64,000 nt of DNA from Streptomyces sp. NBC_01264. Lineage in GTDB: Bacteria; Actinomycetota; Actinomycetes; Streptomycetales; Streptomycetaceae. The notes beneath the pieces were generated by a model. The model ran no database searches, was not told where the DNA came from, and saw nothing but the letters and a program-made list of their open reading frames with translations. Position numbers and translations under genes: made by a program. The stretch lies in the NCBI RefSeq assembly GCF_026340675.1, contig NZ_JAPEOX010000001.1, forward strand, positions 4,030,001 through 4,094,000. The letters run 5' to 3'. Shown in pieces: positions 52,389 through 61,919 of this stretch (the stretch's first letter is position 1; every line of letters begins with the position of its first letter).

Positions 52389-53434
52389 CTGGGTGCTCCC
52401 GTCAGTTCGTGTTCCGGCGCTGGGGCTTCTTCGGGTACGGCGCTCCCGTGCGGCGCGGGCCCGGTGCCCGGTCCGGACCCGCCGGAGCGGATCCGCCGCT
52501 TGCGTACGAGGAGCAGCGAGGCCGTCGCGACGCCGCCGAGGCCCAGCACCCCGAGGCCGGTGGTGCCCGCGATACCCCAGGGCACGAACCACGCCGAGGT
52601 GCTCCCCGTGGCGCGGGCGCCGCCCGGGGCCGTGACGGTGAGGGTCAGGGCGACCCGGTCGAACACGGGCGCGCCGGGCCAGGGTTCGGTCAGCTCGACG
52701 CGCTGACCGGGCAGCACCTCGACGGGCAGGGCGCGCACGCTGCGGCCCGCGACCTTGCCGAGGGCGCCGTCGGCGCTGATGGCGAGCTCGGGGGCGAGGG
52801 CCACGTTGCCCCGGTTGACCAGCGTGTACGCGACGCGCGCGGTCGCGCCCTTGCCCCGTACGGCCACGTCCTCGACCGTGAGCGCCGCCAGCGCGGGGCC
52901 ACCGACGCGCAGGTGGACCCGTACGCCCACCTCGCGGCCGGACTCGGTGGCGACGACGGCGGCCGGGTGGTCCCCGGGCGGGGAGCCGGGCGGCACGGTG
53001 ACGGTGAAGGGGACCACGGCGCGGGTGTGCGCCGGGACCTTGACCGTGGTGGCCGCGCCGAAGCTGATCCACAGGCCCGCGCCGGTCGACTCTTTGGCGC
53101 TGCGCACGGCGAAGGCGCCGGCCGCCGTGTTGTAGGCGTCGGCGCCGCGCAGGGTGATGGTGTGCTCCTGGTCGCTGGTGTTGGCCAGGGCGAGGCGGTC
53201 CTCCAGCACGGTGCCGGAGTTCCCCGCGGCGTAGAAGAACGGGCGGGCGAAGTACGGGCGGGCCCCGGCCTTCGCCGCCGCGGGCGCGCTCCCGGCGACG
53301 GGCTCGGCGGTCCAGCCGGGCCCGTCGGCGGCGGCCGGGGCCGCCACCGCGCAGGGGAGCGCGGCGACGATCGCGGCGGCGACGGTGGCGAGGAGGAGCC
53401 CGCCGGACCTTCGGGGCGAGTGGAGCACGGGCAT
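52385..53434 (-). CDS. DUF916-like (WxL-system-like) membrane-anchored surface protein
   Basis: Protein of 349 residues: signal peptide (GGLLLATVAAAIVAALP), an N-terminal domain like DUF916 of Firmicutes WxL systems (LALANTSDQEHTITLRGADA, then PAHTRAVVPFTVTVPPGSPP, ending DHPAAVVA), a second beta-sandwich (~180-275), one helix (~286-310) and a charged cytoplasmic tail. In Firmicutes such proteins bind peptidoglycan and partner with WxL proteins; here they would partner with the two sortase-anchored proteins. ATG at 53434; coupled to the next gene by GTGA. Homology is judged by pattern. Confidence 0.75.
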   Translation of the reverse strand: MPVLHSPRRSGGLLLATVAAAIVAALPCAVAAPAAADGPGWTAEPVAGSAPAAAKAGARPYFARPFFYAAGNSGTVLEDRLALANTSDQEHTITLRGADAYNTAAGAFAVRSAKESTGAGLWISFGAATTVKVPAHTRAVVPFTVTVPPGSPPGDHPAAVVATESGREVGVRVHLRVGGPALAALTVEDVAVRGKGATARVAYTLVNRGNVALAPELAISADGALGKVAGRSVRALPVEVLPGQRVELTEPWPGAPVFDRVALTLTVTAPGGARATGSTSAWFVPWGIAGTTGLGVLGLGGVATASLLLVRKRRIRSGGSGPGTGPAPHGSAVPEEAPAPEHELTGAPR

Positions 53435-53451
53435 GACCGGGTGCGCTCCGT

Positions 53452-54111
53452 TCAGGACCGGGCCCGCTGGCCGCGCCGGGTCAGCCAGAGCACGCCGGCG
53501 GCGCCGGAGAGGATCACGGTGGCGCCGAGGGTTCCGAGGGCGATGGCGGAGTCCTCGGGACCGGTCTGCGGGAGGCTGTCCCCGGTGGTGGTGTCGCCGC
53601 CCGAGCCCGTCGCGTCGAGTTCGAGCGAGGGCTTGGGGCTGTTGCCCGGGGTGCAGGTGGTGGTCGTACCCATCGCCTTGATCGTGAGCACGCCCGCGGT
53701 GAGGGTGACCTTGCCGGACTTCTTGGGCGTGTACGTGCCCGAGAGGTCGCTGATCTTGATGGGGGTGTTGGCCGGAATGGCCTCGGGGTTGGGCGGCCCT
53801 GAGACCGGCACCGACACCTTCTCCGCGCCGTCGACCACGATCACGGCGCTGGGCGTCATCGCGCCCTTGCCGAGCTCGATGGGGCTGGAGGAGACGCCCT
53901 TCTGGAAGGACATCGTCAGCTTGTACCCGCTGCCCTCCTTGACTCCTTTGATCTCGATCGGCGACACCGCCGATTTGGGGCCGATGGGGGTCTTGCAGTC
54001 GTACTGGACGTCGACGACGGCCGCATGGGCTGCGGGGGCGGCCAGCAGTACCGCCGCCCCCGCCAGCGCGGAGGCCAGCGCGAGCGCGGTGGAACGTTTC
54101 CGGTCGGACAC
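53452..54111 (-). CDS. secreted surface protein with LPQTG sortase signal
   Basis: Protein of 219 residues: signal peptide (STALALASALAGAAVLLAAP), one Cys-bracketed domain (~35-155, VDVQYDCKTPIG to TTTCTPGN) similar to the two in the protein at 49879, a Ser/Gly linker and a sorting signal: LPQTG (180-184), a hydrophobic helix and RRGQRARS. GTG at 54111 with GAGGGG upstream. First gene of the operon; 17 nt before the DUF916-like gene. Likely covalently attached to peptidoglycan. Function unknown. Confidence 0.85.
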   Translation of the reverse strand: MSDRKRSTALALASALAGAAVLLAAPAAHAAVVDVQYDCKTPIGPKSAVSPIEIKGVKEGSGYKLTMSFQKGVSSSPIELGKGAMTPSAVIVVDGAEKVSVPVSGPPNPEAIPANTPIKISDLSGTYTPKKSGKVTLTAGVLTIKAMGTTTTCTPGNSPKPSLELDATGSGGDTTTGDSLPQTGPEDSAIALGTLGATVILSGAAGVLWLTRRGQRARS

Positions 54112-54298
54112 CTTCGTCTTCCCCTCGAACCTTGGGCCACAAGTTACTGACGGCACATCAGATTGGTGGCTCAAGGTAGCCCCGGGGCCTTACGGAGGGA
54201 AGACAAAGGACAGCGCCGTATCAACAGCCCGTCCACAGGCCGCGATGGGCCGCGATCCGCCCCCGGAGGCGACCGACGGCGTCCGGATCCCGACTGTT

Positions 54299-55477
54299 TC
54301 AGGCCGTCTTGAGGCCCTTCTGCCAGACGGCCGACACCAGCGGGACACCCGGCCGGTAGGCGAGGTGGACGTGGCTGGGGGCGTCGAGCAGGGCCAGGTC
54401 CGCGCGGGCGCCGGGAGTCAGGATGCCGATGTCGGCGCGGCGCAGGGCGCGGGCGCCACCGGCGGTGGCCGCCCACAGGGCCTCGTCCGGCGTCATCCCC
54501 ATGTCGCGGACGGCGAGGGCGATGCAGAACGGCATCGAACTCGTGTAGGAGGAGCCGGGGTTGCAGTCGGTCGACAGCGCCACGGTGACCCCCGCGTCGA
54601 GGAGCCGGCGGGCGTCGGGCCACTGCGCGCGGGTGGAGAACTCGGCGCCGGGCAGCAGGGTGGCCACGGTGGTACCGGACGCCTGGGCGAGGGCGTCGAC
54701 ATCGGCGTCGGTGAGGTGGGTGCAGTGGTCGGCGGAGGCCGCCTCCAGCTCGACGGCGAGCTGTACGCCGGGGCCGTGGGAGAGCTGGTTGGCGTGGACG
54801 CGCGGGATCAGCCCGGCGGCGGCGCCGGCGGTGAGGATCGCCCGGGCCTGGTCGCCGTCGAAGGCGCCCTTCTCGCAGAACACGTCCACCCAGCGGGCGT
54901 ACGGGGCGCAGGCGGTCAGCATCTCGCCCGTGACGAGGTCCACATAGCCCGCCGGGTCGTCGGCGTAGTCCGGGGAGACGATGTGCGCGCCGAGGTAGGT
55001 GACCTCCTCGGTGTACGCGGCGGCGATGCGGAGTGCTCGTGCCTCGTCCTGGACCGTGAGGCCGTAGCCGGACTTGGTCTCGAAGGTGGTGGTGCCCTGG
55101 CGGCGGGCCTCGTGGAGGTGGCGCACCAGGTTCGCTTCGAGCGCGGCGTCGGAGGCGGCGCGGGTGGCGGCGACGGTGGTGCGGATGCCTCCGGCGGAGT
55201 AGCTGCGGCCGGACATGCGGGCGTTGAACTCGGCGGTGCGGTCGCCCGCGAAGACGAGGTGGGAGTGGGAGTCGACGAAGCCGGGGATCGCGGACCGGCC
55301 CTGGGCGTCGTGGGTCTCGTCCGCCGCCGGGGCGTGGGTGGCTGCGCCGACCCAGGCGATCTTGTCGTCCTCGATGACGACGGCCGCGTTCTGGATGAGG
55401 CCGAGGGGGGTGCCGTCGCCGAGGGCGGGGTCGTTGGTGACGAGGCTGCCGATGTTGGTGATGACGGTGGTGGTCAT
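54299..55477 (-). CDS. hutI: imidazolonepropionase
   Basis: Third step of histidine degradation: hydrolyses imidazolone propionate to N-formimino-L-glutamate. 392 residues; metal site [17 protein letters not shown], then [10 protein letters not shown] and the Asp in [15 protein letters not shown] at 55477. Separated from hutF by a 243-nt gap holding a large inverted repeat, so expression may be reduced relative to hutU. Confidence 0.95.
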   Translation of the reverse strand: MTTTVITNIGSLVTNDPALGDGTPLGLIQNAAVVIEDDKIAWVGAATHAPAADETHDAQGRSAIPGFVDSHSHLVFAGDRTAEFNARMSGRSYSAGGIRTTVAATRAASDAALEANLVRHLHEARRQGTTTFETKSGYGLTVQDEARALRIAAAYTEEVTYLGAHIVSPDYADDPAGYVDLVTGEMLTACAPYARWVDVFCEKGAFDGDQARAILTAGAAAGLIPRVHANQLSHGPGVQLAVELEAASADHCTHLTDADVDALAQASGTTVATLLPGAEFSTRAQWPDARRLLDAGVTVALSTDCNPGSSYTSSMPFCIALAVRDMGMTPDEALWAATAGGARALRRADIGILTPGARADLALLDAPSHVHLAYRPGVPLVSAVWQKGLKTA

Positions 55478-55506
55478 GAGTCCTCGGGTGGTCGAGTGGT
55501 TTCGTT

Positions 55507-55683
55507 CCCCCACCCCGCCCCTTCCCGAAACCGGGGCTCCGCCCCGGACCCCGTTCCGGGCGCTGCGCGCCCGGTGCGCTCAAACGGGGTTCGGGGGCGG
55601 AGCCCCCGCCGGGTCCGGGGCGGAGCCCCGGGGCGGGGGCCGGGGCCGCCAGGCCCCGGTTTCGGGAAGGGGCGGGGTGGGGG
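55507..55683. repeat. 177-nt element with 31-bp perfect inverted ends
   Basis: 55507-55537 and 55653-55683 are exact reverse complements. The interior holds smaller GC palindromes (GGGGCTCCGCCCC, GGGGGCGGAGCCCCC) and CTCAAACGGGG, akin to the other intergenic repeats. It lies inside the hut operon between hutF and hutI. Confidence 0.85.
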
Positions 55684-55720
55684 GGAGGCCCGCCGCAGGC
55701 GGAGACGTTGGGCGGAGACG

Positions 55721-57082
55721 TCAGCCGCGGAGGGCGGCGATGGTGGTGGCCAGGGCCGTCGGGACGTCCTCGACCAGGGTGTGGGCACCGTCGCGGACGA
55801 TGTGGCGGCCGGCCACGACCGTGTGGCGGACGTCCGCCGCGGAGGCGGCGAACACCGCCGTCTCCGCGCCGAGGCGGGGCAGCGCGCCCGCCGTGCGGAC
55901 GGAGTCCAGGGCGATGGTGGTGAAGTCCGCGAGGGCCCCCGCCTCCAGGCGGCCCGCCTGCGACCAGCCGAGCGCCGCGTGCCCGTCCTCCGTGGCGGCG
56001 GTGAGCAGCGCGTTCGCCGTCCAGTGGCCGCGCGTACGGCTGCTCAGGCGCTCGTTCAGTTCCATCGCCCGTGCCTCTTCGAGCAGGTCGATCACGGCAT
56101 GGCTGTCGCTGCCCAGCGAGAGCGGACTGCCCGCGCGCTGGAGGCGTACGGCCGGGCCGATGCCGTCGGCGAGGTCGCGTTCGGTGGTGGGGCACATGCA
56201 GGTGCCGGTGGTGGTGGAGCCGAGGAGCGCGATGTCGGCATCGGTGAGGTGCGTGTTGTGCACCCCGGTGGTGCGCGGGCCGAGCACCCCGTGGTCGGCG
56301 AGCAGTTGGGTCGGGGTGCGGCCGTGGGCCGCCAGGCAGGCGTCGTTCTCGGCGGTCTGCTCCGAAAGGTGGACGTGCAGCGGGGCCCGCCGTTCGGACG
56401 CCCAGGCGGCGACGGTGGCGAGCTGCCCCGCGGGTACCGCGCGGACCGAGTGGATCGCGGCGCCGATCAGGGCGTGCTCGCGGGGCTTGAGCGCCGAGAC
56501 CCGCTCGGCCCAGGCGTCCGCGGTGGAGTCGGAAAAGCGCAGCTGGTGGGGTTCGGGGGCCTTCCCGAAGCCCGACGACAGGTACGCCGTGTCGAGGAGC
56601 GTGATGCGGATGCCGGCCTCGGCGGCGGCCGCGATCAGCGCCTCGCCCATGGCGTTGGGGTCGGCGTACGGGGCTCCGCCGGGGGCGTGGTGGACGTAGT
56701 GGAACTCGCCCACCGCGGTGATGCCGGCCAGCGCCATCTCGGCGTAGACGGCGCGGGCGAGCGCGAAGTAGCTGTCCGGGGTGAGGTTCTGGGCGACCTT
56801 GTACATGAAGTCGCGCCAGGTCCAGAAGGTGCCCGAGCCGACCTGCACGGTCGAGCGCAGGGCCCGGTGGAAGGCGTGGCTGTGCGCGTTGGCCAGGCCC
56901 GGGACCGTCAGGCCGCGCAGGACCTCCGCTCCCGGGGGCGGGGTCTCGTACCCGGGACCGGTCCGCAGGGCGGAGATCCGCCCGTCGTCCGCTACGTCCA
57001 GGGCCACGCCCGGCTCGACATGGGTGCCGAGCCAGGCGTGCTCCAGCCAGTACGTCTTCAACTCGTGCCCCTTGAACCGCAT
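55721..57082 (-). CDS. hutF: formimidoylglutamate deiminase
   Basis: Amidohydrolase of 453 residues that converts N-formimino-L-glutamate to N-formyl-L-glutamate plus ammonia. Metal ligands in ANAHSHAFHRAL, HVHLSEQTAEN and GSDSHAVIDLL; TYWLEHAWLG at the start is typical. ATG at 57082 overlaps the end of the M20 gene by 25 nt, so the two are coupled. This is the N-formylglutamate branch of histidine degradation, as reported for Streptomyces. Confidence 0.93.
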   Translation of the reverse strand: MRFKGHELKTYWLEHAWLGTHVEPGVALDVADDGRISALRTGPGYETPPPGAEVLRGLTVPGLANAHSHAFHRALRSTVQVGSGTFWTWRDFMYKVAQNLTPDSYFALARAVYAEMALAGITAVGEFHYVHHAPGGAPYADPNAMGEALIAAAAEAGIRITLLDTAYLSSGFGKAPEPHQLRFSDSTADAWAERVSALKPREHALIGAAIHSVRAVPAGQLATVAAWASERRAPLHVHLSEQTAENDACLAAHGRTPTQLLADHGVLGPRTTGVHNTHLTDADIALLGSTTTGTCMCPTTERDLADGIGPAVRLQRAGSPLSLGSDSHAVIDLLEEARAMELNERLSSRTRGHWTANALLTAATEDGHAALGWSQAGRLEAGALADFTTIALDSVRTAGALPRLGAETAVFAASAADVRHTVVAGRHIVRDGAHTLVEDVPTALATTIAALRG

Positions 57083-58311
57083 GCCAGGCCTTCCAGTACG
57101 TCGGCGAGGGCGAGGACGCCCGCCACGCAGTCGTCCTCGGCGGCGAACTCCCGCGGGGAGTGCGAGACCCCGGTGGGGTTGCGTACGAACAGCATGGCGG
57201 TCGGGACGGCCGCCGAGAGGATTCCGGCGTCGTGTCCCGCGCCCGTGCCGAGCACGGGGACGGCTCCGCCGAGGATCCGGTTCATCTCCTCGCGCAGGGC
57301 GTGCTCGAACTCGACGACCGGGGTGAAGGACTCCCGGACCACGTCCAGGTCGATCCCCTCCGCGTCCGCGCGCTCGCGGGCGGCCTTCTCGATCGCGGTC
57401 ACGACCGTGTCGAGGGACGCCTGGTCGGCGGCGCGGGAGTCGAGCCAGCCGCGGACGAGCGAAGGGATGGCGTTGACCCCGTTGGGTTCGACGGAGATCT
57501 TCCCGAAGGTGGCCACGGCCCCGGCGAGGGCCGCCTCGGCGCGGGCCGCGAGCACGGTCTGCGCGTACGTGAGCATCGGGTCGCGGCGGTCGGCCAGCCG
57601 GGTGGTGCCGGCGTGGTTGGCCTCGCCCCGGAAGTCGAAGCGCCAGCGGCCGTGCGGCCAGATCGCGGAGGCGATGCCGACCCGGTCCCCGGACAGGTCC
57701 AGGGCCCGGCCCTGTTCCACGTGCAGTTCGACGAAGGCGCCGATGCGGGCGAGGCGTTCGGGGTCGGCGCCGATGGTCTCGGGGTCGTAGCCGGCCGCCT
57801 CCATGGCGGCCGGCAGGCTGATGCCGTCCGCGTCGCGGAGCGCGTACGCCTTCTCCTTGGTCAGCTGCCCGGCGGCCAGCCGGGAGCCGACGCAGGCGAG
57901 GCCGAAGCGGGCCCCTTCCTCGTCGCCGAAGTTGGTGATGGCCAGGGGCCGGGAGAACTCCGCTCCCCTCCTGCGGAGTTCGTCCAGGGCCGCGAAGGAG
58001 GACACCACCCCGAGGGGGCCGTCGAAGGCTCCGCCGTCGGGGACGGAGTCCAGGTGGGAGCCGGTGACGACGGCGTCACCGGCTTCGGGGTCGCCGAGCC
58101 AGGCCCACTGGTTGCCGTTGCGGTCGGTCTCGTAGGCGAGCCCGCGCTTTTCGGCTTCCGCCTGGAACCAGGTCCGGCAGTCGGCGTCCGCGCCGGTCCA
58201 GGCGTAGCGCCGGTAGCCGCCGGACTCCGCGTGGCGGCCGATGGGCCGGAGCTCGGCCCACATGGAGTGGAACGAGGCTCCGGCGGCGGTGCCTTCGACG
58301 GCCTCGCTCAC
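57058..58311 (-). CDS. M20 amidohydrolase, allantoate amidohydrolase-like
   Basis: Protein of 417 residues in the peptidase M20 / N-carbamoyl-amino-acid hydrolase family. Metal ligands: [35 protein letters not shown] and the late His in GTGAGHDAG. The family removes carbamoyl or similar groups from amino acids. Located between hutU (ATGA overlap) and hutF (25-nt overlap), it is the natural candidate for the missing N-formylglutamate hydrolase step of this pathway. That role is inferred from context; allantoate is the database-style name. Confidence 0.85.
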   Translation of the reverse strand: MSEAVEGTAAGASFHSMWAELRPIGRHAESGGYRRYAWTGADADCRTWFQAEAEKRGLAYETDRNGNQWAWLGDPEAGDAVVTGSHLDSVPDGGAFDGPLGVVSSFAALDELRRRGAEFSRPLAITNFGDEEGARFGLACVGSRLAAGQLTKEKAYALRDADGISLPAAMEAAGYDPETIGADPERLARIGAFVELHVEQGRALDLSGDRVGIASAIWPHGRWRFDFRGEANHAGTTRLADRRDPMLTYAQTVLAARAEAALAGAVATFGKISVEPNGVNAIPSLVRGWLDSRAADQASLDTVVTAIEKAARERADAEGIDLDVVRESFTPVVEFEHALREEMNRILGGAVPVLGTGAGHDAGILSAAVPTAMLFVRNPTGVSHSPREFAAEDDCVAGVLALADVLEGLACGSRGTS

Positions 58312-59972
58312 GCGTCGTCGCCCTCGCGCATCGGGATGCGGACGCCGCGCTCGTCGGCGACCGTCTCGGCGATGTCGTAGCCGGCGTCGACGTGGCGGAT
58401 GACGCCCATGCCCGGGTCGTTGGTCAGCACACGGCGGATCTTCTCGCCGGCGAGCTTCGTGCCGTCGGCGACCGTGACCTGGCCCGCGTGGATGGAGCGG
58501 CCCATGCCGACGCCGCCGCCGTGGTGGATGGAGACCCAGGACGCGCCGGAGGCCACGTTGACCATGGCGTTGAGCAGCGGCCAGTCGGCGATCGCGTCGG
58601 AGCCGTCGAGCATGGCCTCGGTCTCGCGGTACGGGGAGGCCACCGAACCGCAGTCGAGGTGGTCGCGGCCGATCACCAGCGGTGCGGCGAGGGTGCCGTC
58701 GGCCACCATCTCGTTGAAGCGCTCGCCGGCCTTGTCGCGCTCGCCGTAGCCGAGCCAGCAGATGCGGGCGGGCAGTCCCTGGAAGTGGACGCGCTCGCCG
58801 GCCATCTTGATCCAGCGGTGCAGGGACTCGTTCTCCGGGAACAGCTCCAGCATCGCCTTGTCGGTCTTGTGGATGTCCGAGGCCTCGCCGGACAGCGCCG
58901 CCCAGCGGAAGGGGCCCTTGCCCTCGCAGAAGAGGGGGCGGATGTAGGCGGGGACGAAGCCGGGGAAGGCGAAGGCGCGGTCGTAGCCGGCCAGCTGGGC
59001 CTCGCCGCGGATGGAGTTGCCGTAGTCGAAGACCTCGGCGCCCGCGTCCATGAAGCCCACCATGGCCTCGACGTGCGTGGCCATGGACTCGCGGGCGCGG
59101 GTGGTGAAGCCCGCCGGGTCCTTGGCCGCGTAGTCGGCCATGTCGTCGAACTCGACGCCCACGGGGAGGTACGCGAGCGGGTCGTGGGCCGAGGTCTGGT
59201 CAGTCACGATGTCGATCGGGGCGCCCTCGGCCAGCATCTGCGGCAGCAGGTCGGCGGCGTTGCCGAGCAGGCCGATGGAGAGCGGCTTGCGGGCGTCGCG
59301 CGCCTCGACGGCGAGCTGCAGCGCGTGCCGCAGGTCGTTCGCCTTGACGTCCAGGTAGCGGTGCTCGATGCGGCGGTCGATGGCGCGCGGGTCCACGTCG
59401 ATGCAGATGGCGACGCCGTCGTTCATCGTCACGGCCAGCGGCTGGGCGCCGCCCATGCCGCCGAGACCGGCGGTGAGGGTGATGGTGCCGGCCAGCGTCC
59501 CGTTGAACTTCTTCGCCGCAACGGCGGCGAAGGTCTCGTACGTACCCTGCAAAATCCCCTGGGTGCCGATGTAGATCCACGAACCGGCCGTCATCTGGCC
59601 GTACATGGTCAGGCCCAGGTTCTCCAGGCGGCGGAACTCCTCCCAGTTGGCCCAGTCACCGACCAGGTTGGAGTTCGCGAGGAGCACGCGCGGTGCCCAC
59701 TCGTGGGTCTGCATGACGCCGACCGGGCGGCCGGACTGGACGAGCATCGTCTCGTCCTGCTTGAGGGTCTGGAGGGTGCGGACCATGGCGTCGTACGAGC
59801 GCCAGTCGCGGGCCGCCTTGCCGGTGCCGCCGTAGACGACGAGCTTGTCGGGGTGCTCGGCGACCTCGGGGTCGAGGTTGTTCTGGAGCATCCGCAGGGC
59901 GGCCTCCTGCTGCCATCCCAGGGTGCTCAGCTCGGTACCTCGCGCGGCACGTACGGGGCGGGGTCCTGACAT
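58308..59972 (-). CDS. hutU: urocanate hydratase
   Basis: Second step of histidine degradation: urocanate plus water to imidazolone propionate, with tightly bound NAD+. 554 residues, the normal length; [16 protein letters not shown] is the NAD site and [19 protein letters not shown] the late signature. ATG at 59972. First gene of the minus-strand hut operon; hutH (histidine ammonia-lyase) is not in the window. Upstream is an inverted repeat at 60001-60032. Confidence 0.96.
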   Translation of the reverse strand: MSGPRPVRAARGTELSTLGWQQEAALRMLQNNLDPEVAEHPDKLVVYGGTGKAARDWRSYDAMVRTLQTLKQDETMLVQSGRPVGVMQTHEWAPRVLLANSNLVGDWANWEEFRRLENLGLTMYGQMTAGSWIYIGTQGILQGTYETFAAVAAKKFNGTLAGTITLTAGLGGMGGAQPLAVTMNDGVAICIDVDPRAIDRRIEHRYLDVKANDLRHALQLAVEARDARKPLSIGLLGNAADLLPQMLAEGAPIDIVTDQTSAHDPLAYLPVGVEFDDMADYAAKDPAGFTTRARESMATHVEAMVGFMDAGAEVFDYGNSIRGEAQLAGYDRAFAFPGFVPAYIRPLFCEGKGPFRWAALSGEASDIHKTDKAMLELFPENESLHRWIKMAGERVHFQGLPARICWLGYGERDKAGERFNEMVADGTLAAPLVIGRDHLDCGSVASPYRETEAMLDGSDAIADWPLLNAMVNVASGASWVSIHHGGGVGMGRSIHAGQVTVADGTKLAGEKIRRVLTNDPGMGVIRHVDAGYDIAETVADERGVRIPMREGDDA

Positions 59973-60000
59973 GGCGGTGCCTCCTCCATTGTTGGTCTAT

Positions 60001-60036
60001 CTATTCACATCCTGGCCCCCTGAATAGGTTCAGTCA
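60001..60036. promoter_or_regulatory. candidate operator before hutU
   Basis: CTATTCA (60001-60007) and TGAATAG (60021-60027) are inverted 7-mers 13 nt apart; TGAA-N4-TTCA (60021-60032) overlaps the second arm, and TTCAGTCA (60029-60036) recurs before the MurR/RpiR gene. It sits 29-64 nt upstream of hutU and upstream of the divergent decarboxylase-like gene. Confidence 0.5.
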
Positions 60037-60067
60037 ACAGCTGCGCGCGGACGCGCCGGATGATGGG

Positions 60068-61432
60068 ATGGCGAACATGGCAGCCGACGCACACGCGCAC
60101 GCCGTCGCGGATTCCGCCGGGCGACGGGACCTGGCCGTACGGGCCGCCGTCGAACAAGGCCTGATCGACGAGGACACCCCCCTCGTCTGCCTGCTCGACA
60201 CGGCCGGCATCCGCGCCTCCGCCGCCGCCCTGACCAGCGCCTTCGCCCGGGCCCTCGCCCCCGGCACCCCCGTCCTGCACGCCTTCGCCGTCAAGGCGGC
60301 CCCGCTCGTCCCCGTCCTGCGGCTGCTCGCCGACGCCGGACTGGGCTGCGAGGTGGCCAGCCCCGGCGAACTGGCCCTGGCCCGCGCGGCCGGGGTCGCG
60401 CCGGAGCACATCGTCCTGGACTCCCCCGCGAAAACGGCCGCCGAGCTGCGCGAAGCCCTCGCCCTGGGGGTGGCGGTGAACGCCGACAACCGCCAGGAGC
60501 TGGAACGGCTCGACGCCCTCGTCGCGACGGCCTCCACCGCCTCCACCTCCCCGATCGGCGTACGGATCAACCCGCAGACCGGCGCGGGCACCATCGACGC
60601 CCTCTCCACCGCCACGGCCACCTCGAAGTTCGGCATCGCGCTGCGCGATCCGGGCGCGCGCGCATGGCTCGTACGGGCCTACCTGGACCGGCCGTGGCTC
60701 ACCCGGCTGCACACCCACTCGGGCTCCCAGGGGGTTCCGCTCCCCCTGATCGCCGAAGGAGTACGGGAGCTGTACGCACTGGCCGAGGAGATCAACGCGG
60801 CGGCCGGGCGGCGGCAGGTCGACACCCTGGACATCGGCGGCGGGCTGCCGGTGAACTTCACCTCGGACACCACCACCCCCACCTACGCGCAGTACGCGAG
60901 CGCGCTGCGCTCGGCCGTCCCCGGGCTCTTCTCAGGGGCGTACGGGCTGGTCACGGAGTTCGGCCGGTCCCTGACGGCCAAACACGGGCTGGTCCTCTCC
61001 CGGGTGGAGTACACGAAGACCACCGGCGGCCGGGCCATCGCGCTCACGCACGCGGGGGTCCAACTGGCCACCCGCACGGTGTACGCCCCGGCGGCCTGGC
61101 CGCTGCGCATCCTCCCCTACTCCGCGAAGGGGGCGCCGCTGACGGGGCCGCCCGTCGCCCAGGACATCGCCGGGCCCGCCTGCTTCGCGGGCGACCTGCT
61201 CGCCTCCGCACGGGAGCTGCCCCTGCTGGCCCCGGGGGACCTGGTCTGCGTGCCCGACACGGGGGCGTACGCCTTCACCGCGCACTACGGCTACAACAGC
61301 CTGCCCCGCCCGGCGGTGCACGGCTTCGCCGTGGACGCCTCCGGGGTCCGCTTCACCCTGGCCCGGGCGGCGCAGCCCCTGACCTCAATCCCCGCGGAAG
61401 CGGGCGCAGCCACCCCCGACGCCCTCCTCTGA
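60068..61432 (+). CDS. PLP-dependent decarboxylase, diaminopimelate decarboxylase-like
   Basis: Protein of 454 residues, fold type III (alanine racemase-like barrel). The PLP lysine is in HAFAVKAAP; HTHSGSQG, the phosphate-binding DIGGGLPVN, EFGRSLTAKHG and a later catalytic Cys in GPACFAGD with GAYAFTAHYGYNS are present. Sequence is divergent from ordinary LysA, so the substrate may be another amino acid. ATG at 60068. Divergent from hutU across 95 nt, perhaps sharing its control. Confidence 0.82.
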   Translation: MANMAADAHAHAVADSAGRRDLAVRAAVEQGLIDEDTPLVCLLDTAGIRASAAALTSAFARALAPGTPVLHAFAVKAAPLVPVLRLLADAGLGCEVASPGELALARAAGVAPEHIVLDSPAKTAAELREALALGVAVNADNRQELERLDALVATASTASTSPIGVRINPQTGAGTIDALSTATATSKFGIALRDPGARAWLVRAYLDRPWLTRLHTHSGSQGVPLPLIAEGVRELYALAEEINAAAGRRQVDTLDIGGGLPVNFTSDTTTPTYAQYASALRSAVPGLFSGAYGLVTEFGRSLTAKHGLVLSRVEYTKTTGGRAIALTHAGVQLATRTVYAPAAWPLRILPYSAKGAPLTGPPVAQDIAGPACFAGDLLASARELPLLAPGDLVCVPDTGAYAFTAHYGYNSLPRPAVHGFAVDASGVRFTLARAAQPLTSIPAEAGAATPDALL

Positions 61433-61489
61433 CGGGGCCGGTTCGCCCCCCGCGGCACACCCCTCCCCGCTGCGACCTTTGCCGCTGCG

Positions 61490-61650
61490 CGGGGCTTGTC
61501 CCCTACCCGCCCTTCCACCGTTCCCCGGGCTCCGCCCGGACCCGCGCCTCAAACGCCGGCGAGGCTGGAGAAGGTCCCCGGGCTCCGCCCGGACCCCCTG
61601 GGGCTCCGCCCCAGACCCCGGTCCTCAAACGCCGGACGGCTGAAAAGCCA
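61490..61650. repeat. GC-rich intergenic repeat, two tandem modules
   Basis: GCGGGGCTTGTCCCCTACCC opens it, and two modules end in CTCAAACGCCGGCGAGG and CTCAAACGCCGGACGG, with GGGCTCCGCCC and GGGGCTCCGCCCC palindromes. Same family as the copies at 8424 and 19094. Confidence 0.8.
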
Positions 61651-61748
61651 AACCCCGGCCGGGGCCAAAGGTCCCCCGGCCGGGACCGAATGCCCCCGAG
61701 CTGGGACTGAACTGTCTCCCCCGGCCGGAGTCGGGGGCTGCGGGGCCA

Positions 61749-61900
61749 GGGCCGGGGACGGGGGCGGGGTGGGGTGTTGGCCGGGACGTAAAGCGTGATT
61801 TGTGGCGCACAAAGAAGCCGCGCCCTGTCGAAAGTCGGGGACAGGGCGCCTAAATCATGCAGTCCAGGCCAACACCCCACCCCGCCCCCGGCACCGGCCC
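61749..61900. repeat. 152-nt rod-like inverted repeat
   Basis: Outer arms 61749-61782 and 61867-61900 pair over 34 bp with two mismatches; the inner 23 bp (61760-61782, 61867-61889) are perfect. Inside, GGAC/GTCC (61784-61787, 61862-61865), a 9-bp stem (61793-61801, 61852-61860) and an apical 10-bp hairpin (61820-61829, 61840-61849) continue the fold. It lies between convergent genes and might be a bidirectional terminator, a structured RNA or a small mobile element. Confidence 0.8.
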
Positions 61901-61919
61901 CCAGACGCAGCCAACCCGC

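Noticed and set aside
52409..57790. Open frame of 1793 codons on the plus strand
   Set aside because: It runs antisense to the surface operon and hut genes, which have clear families. Long antisense frames are expected at this G+C; its composition is Arg/Gly/Ala-rich without domains.
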